From Symsagittifera roscoffensis (Eukaryota > Xenacoelomorpha > Acoela > Convolutidae): a DNA stretch of 47,682 nucleotides. Position numbers and translations under genes: made by a program. The stretch covers positions 1 through 47,682 of the forward strand of contig NW_026970821.1 in assembly GCF_963678635.1 (NCBI RefSeq), written 5' to 3'. Shown piece by piece: positions 21,815 to 32,984 of this stretch. Each line of letters opens with the position of its first letter. The stretch's first letter is position 1. Under the pieces are notes generated by a model. It had not been told where the DNA came from. It ran no database searches and saw only the letters and a program-made list of their open reading frames with translations.

Positions 21815-22830
21815 TTTTTGCGTCTTCTCAAGAAAATTGAAACAGTTTGCAATTTTTGTTAAAACAAAATGGAACAATTTTAGCATTTCGACGGTAAAAA
21901 GTGAATCATTTTTTTGCAGTTTGATGAAAAAACTGAATTTTTTGTAACTTAAAGTTAAAAAAGTTGAAAATCAGGAGAAAATTTTACACTTTGCTGAGAA
22001 ATTTGAAGAGAGTTTTGCATATTCAATAAATAACTGTGCCAGTTTTTCCTTTTTCTCTGATACGTTTAGCAGTTTTGTGAGAAGAGTTTTTGAGAGAAGT
22101 TGGATAGATTATCAATTTTTTTTGTTTTTCCATTCAAAAGTTGACATGATAACTATTCACAAATCCATAACCACTAATCAAACATATTTTGAGTTTTGTA
22201 CTTTAAGGAATCTTTCCAGAAATGCTGAACCAATAGTTGGTGTGGAATCCAATTTCTGGTTAGAACATAAAGAACGACATTTGATTTTTTTGCGCAACAG
22301 TCTTTTCTTTTCTTTGCAACACTTGGCACTTTTCTGCTACTTTCCATTACAAGTTGTGATGAACAGCGCAATTAAGTTGGTTGAAACTTTCGCCACTTGA
22401 TGAAATAACAATCCAATAAACTCTGTATTTTTATAGAGTGTAGAGACAATCGAATGAAATTTCCCGATCGTTAGAAAATTTGATCGAAAGATTAACCAAC
22501 AAGAAGTAGATGGAAATTACAATTTTCCAAAGAATATTAGGAATCGTTGGTAGAGACACAACAACCTTGGGGCTCTATTTATTTTTCGGAAAATTCACTG
22601 GAAAAGGAAATAAAAATAGACTAATCTGAAAAAGTGAAACAATTTAGCCTTTTGCTCAAAAATGAATCCGTTTTACGCATATCGCAATTTGTAGAAAAAA
22701 ATGAAACATTTTTTTCATCTTGTCGAAAAAAAATTGAAAAAGTTTTTGATTTTTGTAGGAAAAACTGAACAATTTTTAAGGCTTTATCTACAAATTTCAA
22801 ACACTTTTGGCATTCTGTCAAAAAAATTCT
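21815..22830. repeat. minisatellite-flanked segment carrying family 3
   Basis: Minisatellite runs at 21,815-21,945 and 22,625-22,830 bracket about 700 bases that recur almost unchanged at 25,240-25,918 and diverged at 32,770-33,375. T copy 1 lacks this segment (deletion near 19,215-19,250). Confidence 0.75.
22174..22347 (-). CDS. family 3, small basic protein of about 57 residues
   Basis: From an ATG at 22,347 the minus strand encodes MESSRKVPSVAKKRKDCCAK, then KSNVVLYVLTRNWIPHQLLV, ending KYKTQNMFD and stop. A near-identical copy lies at 25,467-25,640, and a diverged open copy at 32,985-33,167. Between the old and new copies the changes are mostly conservative (V/I, I/L, D/E, L/V, K/N) and the frame stays open. 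The lysine-rich start could be a nucleic-acid-binding or nuclear-localising patch, but that is guesswork. The + strand ORF over the same bases breaks in the diverged copy, so I prefer the minus strand. No known family recognised. Confidence 0.35.
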   Translation of the reverse strand: MESSRKVPSVAKKRKDCCAKKSNVVLYVLTRNWIPHQLLVQHFWKDSLKYKTQNMFD

Positions 22831-23062
22831 TACAATTTTTCTTGTACAGTTAATAATCAGTCCTAATGAATTTTTTGTTCAATTTTTTGTTCAATCATTT
22901 AGAAAACTGATTCTTGCATGTCTGTTGATCATAAACAAAAGAAAAATAACGTATTAGTGAAAAGAATAGCGGTCAAAATTATCAATCTAGAATCGTTTTA
23001 AGCAAAAAGTCAATATGATTTTTTTACCAAATAATTTTGCGTTTTCCGCACTGTCGTTTCGG

Positions 23063-24451
23063 AAATAGGGTTCAATTTTGAATAACTTTTGGAAGCAGAA
23101 AGAAAAAACATGCATTTTACCAAAACAAAAATCTTAGATAAACACGCACACTTATGAAAAACTCAAAACGATTTTCACATTTTGCATTTTTGTAAAAAAG
23201 TTCAAAACAACTTCAGCATATTTCAAAAAACTTATGATAATTTTACATTATTTTCAAGAAAATTAACACAAACTCTACAGTTTGCAAAAATGTTCGACAG
23301 GGTTATGTTTTAAAAACTGTTTCAGCTGAAAAAAAGTTAGTTTTGGCAAGAATCTTATATCAATTATTTAATTATCAAAAGAAAATTTTTTTGAAAAAAG
23401 CTTATCCGAGAGCCTGGTAGTATTCCCGACAGAGCTAAAAATGTGTCTTTTGATTTATTTATGCAATTAAAAGGTAATTCCCTCAGAGAAATTGACGCCT
23501 GTGCTCATTAGTTTCTAGATTTTCTAAATTTCAAAATCTACAGATTAAATTTTTTTAATCTTCTAAATACCAGAAAAACCAATTGAAAATCTGAGCAATC
23601 AGAATTCCAGAAGCAAATGTTTTTTGTTAGGATGGTGAGATTGTTAAAAAACTTTGTGAAATTTAAATATTTTGCTATTTAAAAGATACTTAATCAAGGT
23701 TGTGATTAGTAGGAATAGTTTTTAAGGAAAGTGTTCCTTTTTAGAAAAAGTTTCAAAAATAGCTTCATCTCAACAAAAAAACGTATTCTACAAAATCTTT
23801 TATAAACAATTGAGGTCAACCAATGTTGAATAGTTTTTCGAATGAGTTCAGTTATTTTGAATGTTTTATAGAGAATGTAATCAAACCTACTTTAAGCTGG
23901 TAAAAAGATACAGCTGAAAAAAGAATATATAATTTTTTGAAAAATTTCTATAGTTCAGTTCCATCCAAGTCAAGCACTAACATGAATAACTTTTTCAGGA
24001 AAAACAGAAGTCTATACAAAAAATTGAAGCCAATCATAATCGAACGGGTGAGTTTTTGCGTCCAGTTTGTAATTGGTACCGGATGTTCCAAAACTCTCTA
24101 TCTTAACAAAATATCCCAGTCTAGTAAGCAAACTATCATAGATCTGTCAGAATGGAGAGAACTCGAGAAAAAAGAATTAAGAAATTAGAAAAGAATTGGC
24201 TATGTCTAAGTCATCCACGAGAAAAAATACGGGTTATCATATGATTCAAATTTATTCAAATTTAAAAGTTTAGAAAAGAATTGGCTATGTCTAAGTCTTC
24301 CTCGAGAAAAAAGACAGGTTTTCATATGATTCAAATTTAAAAAAGTTTAAAGAATTTTTATATCTGGGATACGAAAATTGTTTTCATTTGCTTACAAATG
24401 AAAATTTTCTAGAAATGAATGTTTTTGAGGAAATGGTTGACTTTGATAATT
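23063..24451. repeat. T unit, copy 2 (truncated)
   Basis: Nearly identical to copy 1 over 19,252-20,650. It stops within the family 2 codons for VDFDN, where it joins the middle of block E copy 3 at a short shared 'gataattg'-like sequence. Confidence 0.85.
23824..24451 (+). pseudogene. family 2 protein, T copy 2 (broken and truncated)
   Basis: Same reading as copy 1, with the same TAA after LSW at 23,901-23,903 and the ORF KNFYSSVPSKSSTNMNNFFR ending at 24,188. It then runs through the duplicated 77-base piece and is cut off in FEEMVDFDN by the junction with block E. The second shared stop lies beyond the cut. Confidence 0.5.
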
Positions 24452-25103
24452 GCAAGCTAACAAAAAGTTTGGCTGTCAAAAGTATATCATGGTGTTCTAT
24501 TGTTTTACAATCGTACTGGTGGAAAAACTTGATTGCGTAGTTGTGCTAGCCTTCATCAACACTTGAGTCTTTAAAACCTCTCTGAACTATCTAGTTAGAA
24601 GTATGGGTATTATGTATTATATGATTTTGTAAGCTTTTGATCCAAAGTGGTTGACCATCAAATCTAAATTGTTCGAATGTAGTTTTTTTTACGAGAGTAC
24701 ATAGTGAATAGAGCTAGAATTTTGAGGACGGTTTGAATCCTAATTTCTCATTTGGGTTTTTCAGCTATTTTTTTTTGTCCAGTATTAATTTCTTATCAAA
24801 CCAGACATAGTCGGCGAGATATCAATTTTGCCTGTAGAGGTGATCAAAGTTAACTTGTTATTTGGGTGAGCATAATGTAGAGCTTTTGCTAAAAAAACAT
24901 CTTACAGCTGAAGAAGCTGGGAGCAATCACACATGTGAAGTTTGCAGTGATGATATCCAAATTAAATTTTTGATGTGCCCAACCTTAACAAATCGATAAA
25001 AATGGCAGTCATCTAGTTCAACGTCTGAAGTGTCGTCAGATTCTTTCTGACAATATCGTCACGAGTCTGCAGTTTATCTTGGATAATCGGCTCGACAAAA
25101 ACT
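24452..25103. repeat. repeat block E, copy 3 (both ends truncated)
   Basis: Starts at 'tgcaagctaacaaaa', about 120 bases inside the block, and ends at the same minisatellite junction as copy 2. It lies 3,294 bases after the equivalent point of copy 2, which sets the tandem period. Confidence 0.85.
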
Positions 25104-25104
25104 T

Positions 25105-26140
25105 GAAACATTTTTGCGTCTTCTCAAGAAAATTGAAACAGTTTGCAATTTTTGTTAAAACAAAATGGATTTTAGCATTTCGACGGTAAAAAGTGAATCA
25201 TTTTTTTGCAGTTTGATGAAAAAACTGAATTTTTTGTAACTTAAAGTTAAAAAAGTTGAAAATCAGGAGAAAATTTTACACTTTGCTGAGAAATTTGAAG
25301 AGAGTTTTGCATATTCAATAAATAACTGTGCCAGTTTTTCCTTTTTCTCTGATACGTTTAGCAGTTTTGTGAGAAGAGTTTTTGAGAGAAGTTGGATAGA
25401 TTATCAATTTTTTTTTGTTTTTCCATTCAAAAGTTGACATGATAACTATTCACAAATCCATAACCACTAATCAAACATATTTTGAGTTTTGTACTTTAAG
25501 GAATCTTTCCAGAAATGCTGAACCAATAGTTGGTGTGGAATCCAATTTCTGGTTAGAACATAAAGAACGACATTTGATTTTTTTGCGCAACAGTCTTTTC
25601 TTTTCTTTGCAACACTTGGCACTTTTCTGCTACTTTCCATTACAAGTTGTGATGAACAGCGCAATTAAGTTGGTTGAAACTTTCGCCAGTTGATGAAATA
25701 ACAATCCAATAAACTCTGTATTTTTATAGAGTGTAGAGACAATCGAATGAAATTTCCCGATCGTTACAAAATTTGATCGAAAGATTAACCAACAAGAAGT
25801 AGATGAAAATTACAATTTTCCAAAGAATATTAGGAATCGTTGGTAGAAACACAACAACCTTGGGGCTCTATTTATTTTTCGGAAAATTCACTGGAAAAGG
25901 AAATAAAAATAGACTAATCTGAAAAAATGAAACAATTTAGCCTTTTGCTCAAAAATGAATCCGTTTTACGCATATCGCAATTTGTAGAAAAAAATGAAAC
26001 ATTTTTTTCATCTTGTCGAAAAAAAATTGAAAAAGTTTTTGATTTTTGTAGGAAAAACTGAACAATTTTTAAGGCTTTATCTACAAATTTCAAACACTTT
26101 TGGCATTCTGTCAAAAAAATTCTTACAATTTTTCTTGTAC
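25105..26140. repeat. second copy of the family 3 segment with minisatellites
   Basis: Near-identical to 21,815-22,850 at a 3,293-base offset. Differences are a handful of substitutions and a 6-base loss (near 25,168). This marks a recent tandem duplication. Confidence 0.85.
25467..25640 (-). CDS. family 3, small basic protein, second copy
   Basis: The same protein as at 22,174-22,347, apparently identical over its length, carried by the tandem duplication. Identity here is expected from recent duplication and does not by itself argue for selection. The informative comparison is with the diverged copy at 32,985. Confidence 0.35.
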   Translation of the reverse strand: MESSRKVPSVAKKRKDCCAKKSNVVLYVLTRNWIPHQLLVQHFWKDSLKYKTQNMFD

Positions 26141-27096
26141 ATTTAATAATCAGTCCTAATGAATTTTTTGTTCAATTTTTTGTTCAATCATTTAGAAAAC
26201 TGATTCTTGCATGTCTGTTGATCATAAACAAAAGAAAAATAACGTATTAGTGAAAAGAATAGCGGTCAAAATTATCAATCTAGAATCGTTTTAAGCAAAA
26301 AGTCAATATGATTTTTTTACCAAATAATTTTGCGTTTAACGCAACTGTCGTTTCGGAAATAGGGTTCAATTTTGAATAACTTTTGGAAGCAGAAAGAAAA
26401 AACATGCATTTTACCAAAACAAAAATCTTAGATAAACACGCACACTTATGAAAAACTCAAAACGATTTTCACATTTTGCATTTTTGTAAAAAAGTTCAAA
26501 ACAACTTCAGCATATTTCAAAAAACTTATGATAATTTTACATTATTTTCAAGAAAATTAACACAAACTCTACAGTTTGCAAAAATGTTCGACAGGGTTAT
26601 GTTTTAAAAACTGTTTCAGCTGAAAAAAAGTTAGTTTTGGCAAGAATCTTATATCAATTATTTAATTATCAAAAGAAAATTTTTTTGAAAAAAGCTTATC
26701 CGAGAGCCTGGTAGGATTCCCGACAGAGCTAAAAATGTGTCTTTTGATTTATTTATGCAATTAAAAGGTAATTCCCTCAGAGAAATTGACGCCTGTGCTC
26801 ATTAGTTTCTAGATTTTCTAAATTTCAAAATCTACAGATTAAATTTTTTTGATCTTCTAAATACCAGAAAAACCCATTGAAAATCTGACCAATCAGAATT
26901 CCAGAAGAAAATAATTTTGTAAGGATGGTGAGATCGCTAAAAAACTTTGTGAAATTTTTAAATTTTGCTGTTTAAAAGATACTTAATCAAGGTTGTGATT
27001 AGTAGGAATAGTTTTTAAGCTAATTTTCACAAATAGCTTCAGCTCAACAAAAAAACGTATTCTACAAAATCTTTTAGAAATATTGAGGTCAACCAA

Positions 27097-27835
27097 TGTT
27101 GAATAGTTTTTCGAATGAGTTGAGTTATTTTGAATGTTTTATAGAGAATGTAATCAAACATACTTTAAGCTGGTAAAAAGATACAGCTGAAAAAAGATTA
27201 AATAATTTTTTGAAAAATTTCTATAGTTCAGTTCAATCCAAGTCAACCACTAACATGAATAACTTTTTCAGGAAAAACAGAAGTTTAGCCAAAAAATTGA
27301 AGCCAATCATAATAGAACGGGTGAGTTTTTGCGTCCAGTTTGTAATTGGTACCGAATGTTCCAAAACTCTCTATCTTAACAAAATCTCCCAGTCTAATAA
27401 GCAAACTATCATAGATCTCTCAGATTGGAGAGAACTCGAGAAAAAAGTATTAGGAAAATAGAAAAGAATTGGCAATGTCTAAGTCATCTACGAGAAAAAA
27501 TACGGGTTTTCAATTGATTCAAATTTAAAAAAATTTGATGATTTTTTGTAGCTGGGATACGAAAATTAACAAATGACTGTTTTTGAGGAAATGGCTGACT
27601 TTGATAATTTATCCACAGACTCGAAGAAGTGTTTCAGTCTGCTAAGAATTTACCTGCTTAATTGGTGAAAAAATGACACAATTCACAAAAGGAGGTACAA
27701 AAAAGAAAAATGGAAGTAATTCGTGACAGAGGGTACAAAAAAGAAAAAATTGAATGTTCAACATCATCACTTTTTTCTGTTGAGAGGACAAAAAGGTGTC
27801 GCACACAAAGAATAAAAATAAAACGAACTCGAAAA
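27097..27835 (+). pseudogene. family 2 protein, T copy 3 (broken)
   Basis: MLNSFSNELSYFECF and SW are followed by the shared TAA at 27,174, then KNFYSSVQSKSTTNMNNFFR to a stop at 27,461. A later stretch reads MTVFEEMADFDNLSTDSKKC and FSLLRIYLLNW with the shared TGA at 27,666, then VTEGTKKKKI-like sequence. It lacks about 35 bases that encode NCFHLLTNESFLE in copy 1. Broken in several places. Confidence 0.45.
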
Positions 27836-27989
27836 ATAACCCGATTTTTTTTTCACATAGATTTTTTGTTGTCTTGTTACATATTGAATAAAATTTTCCA
27901 ACTGTTTGCAAATTATATTTTTTTCAATTGATTTAAACTTTTCTGATCCAAAGCTTAGTTTTTAATTACTCATCCGAGCAATTTGCTCA

Positions 27990-28310
27990 GAGAACGTTTA
28001 AAGACAGTTGATCATTTTGTCACAAAGCATAAAAAATCACTATGCACAGAACAATAAAACAATCCAAAATCTTCAACAAATCAGATTAATTTATTGAATT
28101 TTTTTACTTTTTGAATTCTATCCAGTAACGTTTAACCAAGAGTTTGTGTGGAAGCAAGTTTTTGAATAGAAGTAGATAATGTGTCTTGAATTATTTCCAA
28201 ATTCGTCGTTTTTTTTACACTACTAGGCTTCTTTCGGCTTCTTTGCCTCGTAAGTTACGCTGAACTGCTCGACTAAGCTGATTGAGTACTTCTTCCGCTC
28301 AATCAAAACT
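27990..28310. repeat. F segment, copy 1
   Basis: Shared with 36,440-36,753 ('gttgatcattttgtcacaaagcat' in pieces, 'gtgtggaagcaagttttt', 'gcctcgtaagttacgctgaa', 'gctgattga'). Part of it (about 28,125-28,180) looks like a distant copy of the family 3 segment at 22,225, but its frame is broken. Confidence 0.75.
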
Positions 28311-30065
28311 CGTAAGTCTGCGTCACACACAGTTTTTCAGGAAAGTTTCTCATGATAATTTACTAGCAGTGTATTGGATGCAGCAAACATTTCGTTTATT
28401 TCTTAGCAAAGGTACTTGAACTGTTGAAAACTGCAAGCTAACAAAAGTTTGGTTGTCAAGAGTATATCATGGTGGTCTATTGTTTTTACAATCGTACTGG
28501 TGGAAAAGTTTGATTGCATAGTTGTGTTAGCCTTCATCAACAATTGAGTCTTTAAAACCTCTCGGAACTATCCAGGTAGGAATATGGGTAGTATGTCTTA
28601 TATGCTTTTGTAAGCTTTTGATCCAAAGTGGTTGACCATCAAATCTAAATTGTTCGAATGTAGTTTTTTTACGAGAGTACATAGTGAATAGAGCTAGAAT
28701 TTTGAGGACGGTTTGAATCCTAATTTCTCATTTGGGTTTTTCAGCTCTTTTTTTTGTCCAGTATTAATTTCTTATCAAACCAGACATAGTCGGCGAGATA
28801 TCAGTTTTGCCTGTAGAGGTGATCAAAGTTAATTTGTTATTTGGGTTAGCATAATGTAAAGCCTTTGCTATAAAAACATCTTACAGCTGATCAAGCTGGG
28901 AGCAATGACAGATGTGAAGTTTGCAGTGATTATATCCAAATTAAATTTTTGATGTGCCCAACCTTAACAAATCGATAAAAATGGCAGTCATCTAGTTCAA
29001 CGTCTGAAGTGTCGTCAGATTCTTTCTGACAATATCGTCACAAGTTTGCAGTTTATCTTAGATATTCGGCTCGACAAAAACTCCTTATTTCAAGGTAGAA
29101 AATTTTCGCCATTATTGATTATAATTCAATCAACTCCTTTTTTGCGATCGGTCCTCTGTGCGATCGGTCCTCTGTAATCTACTTCAGCTACACCATATCT
29201 GCTGATTTGATGCAATTATACTTTGTTTGTGTGAGTTTCCTGGGTTTTTTCAGTGCCAGGAGCTTACTGATGGTCACAGTATATGACATGTTGTGCGATC
29301 CAGGGCGCCGATACTTTCTGAAATAGTTTGGGCCTTATTTGGGTATCAGAATAGTTTTTCTGAAAATTCGATCTATAACTCACCTTCTGCTGATTTCCTT
29401 GGACTTTTTGAGAAACACAATTGGAATCAAAACCTCATTTTTCTTATTTGTCACGGCTGCTTTTCTTCGAAAAAATGTTTTAGCTTGCCAATATTTTCGG
29501 TTAGCAGATCGTGATAGCTATCAGAGTTTTCTGTCAAAAAGAGAAATCCTTGACAAACAAACAGTCGTATCTTGACGAGAGTTCAAGGGTAAGCAGAAAG
29601 GTTCCTCCTTGAACCTAAACAGTATTTCAATTTTTTAAACTGCTAGATAAGTTTGTGAAAAAATCTAGAAAAAAATTTAAAATGAACTGAACTCTTAAAC
29701 TCTATTGTTCATAAGAATTTAGATAGTTTTTGTCCGGAATTCATTGATTTGAACGTTGTCGAGTCACTCAAATTTTTCAATGTCAAACAGGCTCAATGAA
29801 TTTTTTTAGAAGTCTCCTTAAGTTAAACCAGCTATGGTTATTTTTTTTTATGTCGTAGGAAATCACCTGCCTCTTTCCGCGCCTGTTTTGTTCTCATGTA
29901 TTTAGTTCTTGGATTTTTGCTAGATAATCATACGCAGCATAGAATCAAAAGGGAGAACTGTTATTAGCTGCTGTGTTATTGACGTTCACTGGCTTCCAGC
30001 TCTGCTTCCTACTTTTCAGTGATAGCTGATTATAAGAAATAATACCTATCTAATCTTTTAACTAA
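28296..30065. repeat. repeat block E, copy 4 (full, with insertion)
   Basis: Matches copy 1 from end to end except for an insertion at 29,316-29,939, right after 'gcgccgatac'. It also has a local 16-base tandem repeat (GCGATCGGTCCTCTGT, near 29,145-29,176) where copy 1 has a longer non-repeated stretch. It is more diverged from copies 1-3 than they are from each other. Confidence 0.85.
29316..29939. other. insertion of about 624 bp in block E copy 4
   Basis: Sequence absent from block E copy 1, lying between 'gcgccgatac' and 'catagaatcaaaagg'. Two overlapping + strand ORFs (starting within 29,293-29,339) run through its first half, one ending SFLSKREILDKQTVVS. I see no target duplication or clear terminal repeats. 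A short inverted repeat (GTTCAAGG and CCTTGAAC) lies at about 29,580-29,613. It could be an insertion here or a deletion in copy 1. Confidence 0.6.
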
Positions 30066-30945
30066 TAAGAAATCTCAAATTTTTGACTAAATTTTTCAAT
30101 CCATCTTCTTCTAGTCACAAAAAAACGAGGCTATATTACGTGAAAAGCGTCAAAACCAAAACTGTTGATTAGATATCATACTAAGACAATGATACCAATT
30201 TTTGATTAAAATTAGAGTACCATAAGATTTGATAGTACGATAAGAATTGAAAAAGGCGAAAAACTATAAGTTTTGTTTGACTTTAAACTAAGATGAGTGT
30301 AATATAGTGTTTTGACGACCAGAAAAAAAGCTCATATTAGTTGAATCTTTATTGACTTTTTCAGACCTCAATTCAAATAATCATTCATTGTGATACTCTC
30401 TGAAATTTTTTGAGCAAAGTCAAGATTCAACTTTTTCTCTGTTTTTTGATAATGATGAGCACAAATTTATACAAAATTACAAGTTCTGCGAACTGTTCCA
30501 CGTTGTGTACAGTAAAATTAGGTAATTGATTTAAAATGAATTTTTTAGTGCTGAAACAACATTAGAAAAAAAAGTTTTCACAGTTATATTAGAATAAAGA
30601 TTAAGTGAAACCAAAACTTCTTCATAACTGATCACTATTTTTTTCGCTTATACAACATGATTTATCATGAATGTTCTTTGGTTTTTTAGGTTTATTCATG
30701 CTTTATACTTCAGGTACGTTCTCGCTTTTAAACTCACTTTGCATGTAGTTTCAGATAAAAACTGGCGATTTAATGTCAATTGAACGAACAATACGCTGGC
30801 AGAGGTCATATTAGAAAAGTCAATCGTCTAAATATGAACGCTTCAGAATCAAAGAGTTTTCTTTTGAACCAAAGATAAACTGTCAAAGCTTTAAATTTAC
30901 GGCTGAATTACACCTGACATACACCTCACAAATGAAAGAATTTTT
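30065..30945. repeat. copy B of the arm, internally deleted
   Basis: Matches arm A 15,640-16,357, then jumps to the match with 18,215-18,310 ('aatcaaagagttttctttt'). So 1.86 kb containing families 4 and 5 is missing. The junction is at about 30,847. Confidence 0.75.
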
Positions 30946-31156
30946 TTTTCTCGTAAATGTGAAATCGAACAAAAAGCCATATAATAATATATCAAAGACT
31001 CTATTTATCGTCAAATGTGTCAAAACTCCCAATAAAGTTCCCTATTCCTCCATTTTTTTAAAAAAATTTTCAAAGTTCAGAAACCTTCATGATCCGGTTT
31101 CGAATAGGGTTTACAGAGATTTGAGCTATCTCTCAATTTTATATCAAAGTCAATGA
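30932..31156 (+). pseudogene. family 1 middle exon region, copy B
   Basis: Open + strand ORF MKEFFFLVNVKSNKKPYNNI, then SKTLFIVKCVKTPNKVPYSS, ending YRDLSYLSILYQSQ. It corresponds to the minus-strand ORF at 40,760-40,960 (SKTLFMRYTILNFLSKLPSR) and to the similar sequence at 39,430-39,600. Shared residues (SKTLF, K.P, RDL, LSKLYQSQ) suggest a decayed exon just upstream of the family 1 tail. Confidence 0.3.
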
Positions 31157-31404
31157 ACTTGACTATCTACTCAAAAATCAAAAATTTTTCATTGATGTTA
31201 TAAAAAAAATCAATTGACTTGGTGAGAAAACTTGCAGGAATGCTAATTGCTATGATTTGATTTCTTTGGTTATTTATATCGGCAATTTTTCATATGATTA
31301 CAGCAAAAAACTGTAGTCATTTGTTTTTGCAACTTTTTTTTGTATAATTTTACTCATTTGAAAGATATACATCCTTAAAGGGTAAGGAAAAAATTTCTGA
31401 TCGG

Positions 31405-31565
31405 ACACAAGCAGAACAGTAATGAAAAATTTTTGTGATTGGAAACGTAAATGTGTAAAAAGCTCCTGAAATGGACCTTTGTTTCTGATTGGACACAAAA
31501 TTAATATAATATTTCCATAAAAGGAAGCTGGAGTCTAATTGGTGGATTCTGATTAGTTAAACCCA
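31405..31565 (+). promoter_or_regulatory. cluster of inverted-CCAAT-like motifs upstream of family 1
   Basis: Repeated wording of the TCTGATTGGACAC type occurs near 31,413, 31,437, 31,480, 31,531 and 31,548. The matching place in unit D (39,010-39,130, opposite strand) has CAATCAGA-type motifs too. CCAAT boxes bound by NF-Y are a known promoter element, and the position about 250-390 bases before the family 1 ATG fits. Function is inferred only. Confidence 0.3.
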
Positions 31566-31616
31566 TACATATGAGTTGAAGGCACCCCTCACTCCTAACT
31601 AAAAACTAATTTATTT

Positions 31617-31709
31617 TCAACTTAACTACCGTCAACTACCTCCTCTCTCAGATGTAAACTTTTTAAATTCAACTTAATTACAGTCAACTACCTTCTCTGT
31701 CAGCTCTAA
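31617..31709 (+). repeat. tandem repeat of about 60 bp before family 1
   Basis: Two imperfect copies of 'caacttaactaccgtcaac' followed by a CTCTCTCAG-like tract. Unit D has two copies of the same element at 38,845-38,940 on the opposite strand. The CT-rich tract and closeness to the ATG suggest a 5' leader or promoter region. Confidence 0.45.
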
Positions 31710-31794
31710 ATCAGTCACTATTCTTGTTTTTACCCTGTATCTCTCACCCAAATTATTGCTCAAAAAGATCTTCTCAGTGCAAAACAACAACATT

Positions 31795-32171
31795 ATGTAC
31801 TCGTTAGATTTTTCACCTGATCTAGTACAAATCCAAGTGCTAGAAACAGTCTCTGGAAATTTTTTGGCACGATTGGACATCCCAATCCAAGTCTGGCACA
31901 TGGTGGTACTGATGCGAAAGGATTTCAACGAACATCATATGACGCGAGCACCGATCTCAGAGAACCAACTTGGAACAATGCAAATGATGAAGGAAGTGTC
32001 TGAACATATGGGAATGAACAACCCCGAGACTGCTGACTCTAGATATGTGCTCGATCAGTCAACGATTTCCTGTTTCCTTGGGAGGAAGAGTTGGGGTCAG
32101 CCGAAAATCTTATAGCAATACAGGAAGGTGGGGGGTTTACTGAAACAAGTGCGCCTCCAGTAGTACAATAA
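31795..32171 (+). pseudogene. family 1 protein, longest copy (B), one frameshift
   Basis: From the ATG at 31,795 it reads MYSLDFSPDLVQIQVLETVS, GNFLARLDIPIQVWHMVVLM, RKDFNEHHMTRAPISENQLG, TMQMMKEVSEHMGMNNPETA and DSRY. A single-base loss near 32,045-32,055 then shifts the frame. In the corrected frame the end is VNDFLFPWEEELGSAENLIA, IQEGGGFTETSAPPVVQ, stop at 32,171. The tail is acidic and proline-containing like copies C and D. Those copies lack about 155 bases here, covering the first 50 residues. No domain recognised. The first half has alternating hydrophobic residues like a small beta-rich domain. It is best seen as a recently broken gene. Confidence 0.5.
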
Positions 32172-32357
32172 TCACACCAGTCTCAGCTAGCTATGCATTC
32201 TTTAGAGAACCTTTAGAACTCTTGACAGATCTTTGACTAAGTTTTTTTTGAATAATTGTTGCTTGTCAGTTATTTCATATTTTGTTATTAATATCTTTTT
32301 TTTCACACATCTTTTAACTGGGAGAGTAGACGAGTAATTCAGGGTAAAACACGCCAA

Positions 32358-32760
32358 ATGGTTGAAAACAATCAGACCACAAGGCAAATAGTTAAATTAG
32401 CGATACACTCGTCAAAGAAAACAGTAAAAATTTGCACGAAAATACAAAATTGCATCAGTTTTTTGCATCTCGTCAAAAAGAAAACAAAAATTTTTTTTCG
32501 CATTATTTCAACAAAATTGAAGCATTTTTCGGATCTTCTAAGAAAAATGAAACACTTTGGGCATTTTGCAGAAAAATTGAAACAACGTTAGCGTCTTGTT
32601 AAAAATAAAATTTCAGCATCTTGTTAAAAAAGTTTTTAAAAAAATTTTGCGTCTTGTCAAGAAAATTGAAACAGTTTGCAAATTTTGTAAAAAAAGTAGA
32701 ACACTTTTAGCATTTCGACTACAAAAAATGAATCATTTTTTCGCAGTTTGATAAAAAAAC
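32358..32760. repeat. segment shared with 18,600-19,015 plus minisatellite
   Basis: Starts with 'aatggttgaaaacaatcag', as at 18,600, and passes into the 30-35 bp minisatellite. A + strand ORF (MVENNQTTRQIVKLAIHSSK, continuing through the repeat) is present in both copies, but the repeat makes it unreliable. The front part is shared, inverted, with 38,262-38,360 and 39,895-40,000, where it is not open. Confidence 0.7.
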
Positions 32761-32984
32761 TGAATTTTTTGTAACTCCTTAAAAAAGTCGAAAATCAGGA
32801 GAAAACTTTACACTTTGCTTAACACTTTGAAGAGAATTTTGCATATTCAATAATGAACTGTGCCAGTTTTTCCTTTTTCTCTGATACGTTTAGAAGTTTT
32901 GTGAGAAGAATTTTTGAGAGAAACTGGATAGGTTATCAAGTTTTTTTCCATTCAGAAGTAGACATGATATTTATTTACAAATCC

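Larger units (their letters stand above)
26356..28310. repeat. T unit, copy 3, with F segment
   Basis: Close to copies 1-2 up to about 26,880, then noticeably more diverged. It ends with a segment (27,990-28,310, 'acagttgatcattttgtcac' onward) that copies 1 and 2 lack but that is repeated at 36,440-36,753. Copy 3 is therefore a chimera of a young and an older T unit. Confidence 0.8.

Noticed and set aside
22077-22400. Plus-strand ORF of 107 residues in the T unit
   Set aside because: It overlaps family 3 on the opposite strand and is broken by several stops in the diverged copy near 33,000, whereas the minus-strand ORF stays open there.
24452-29080. Block E as a Tc1/mariner-type transposon
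   Set aside because: No TA target duplication, no terminal inverted repeats and no DDE transposase frame could be found.
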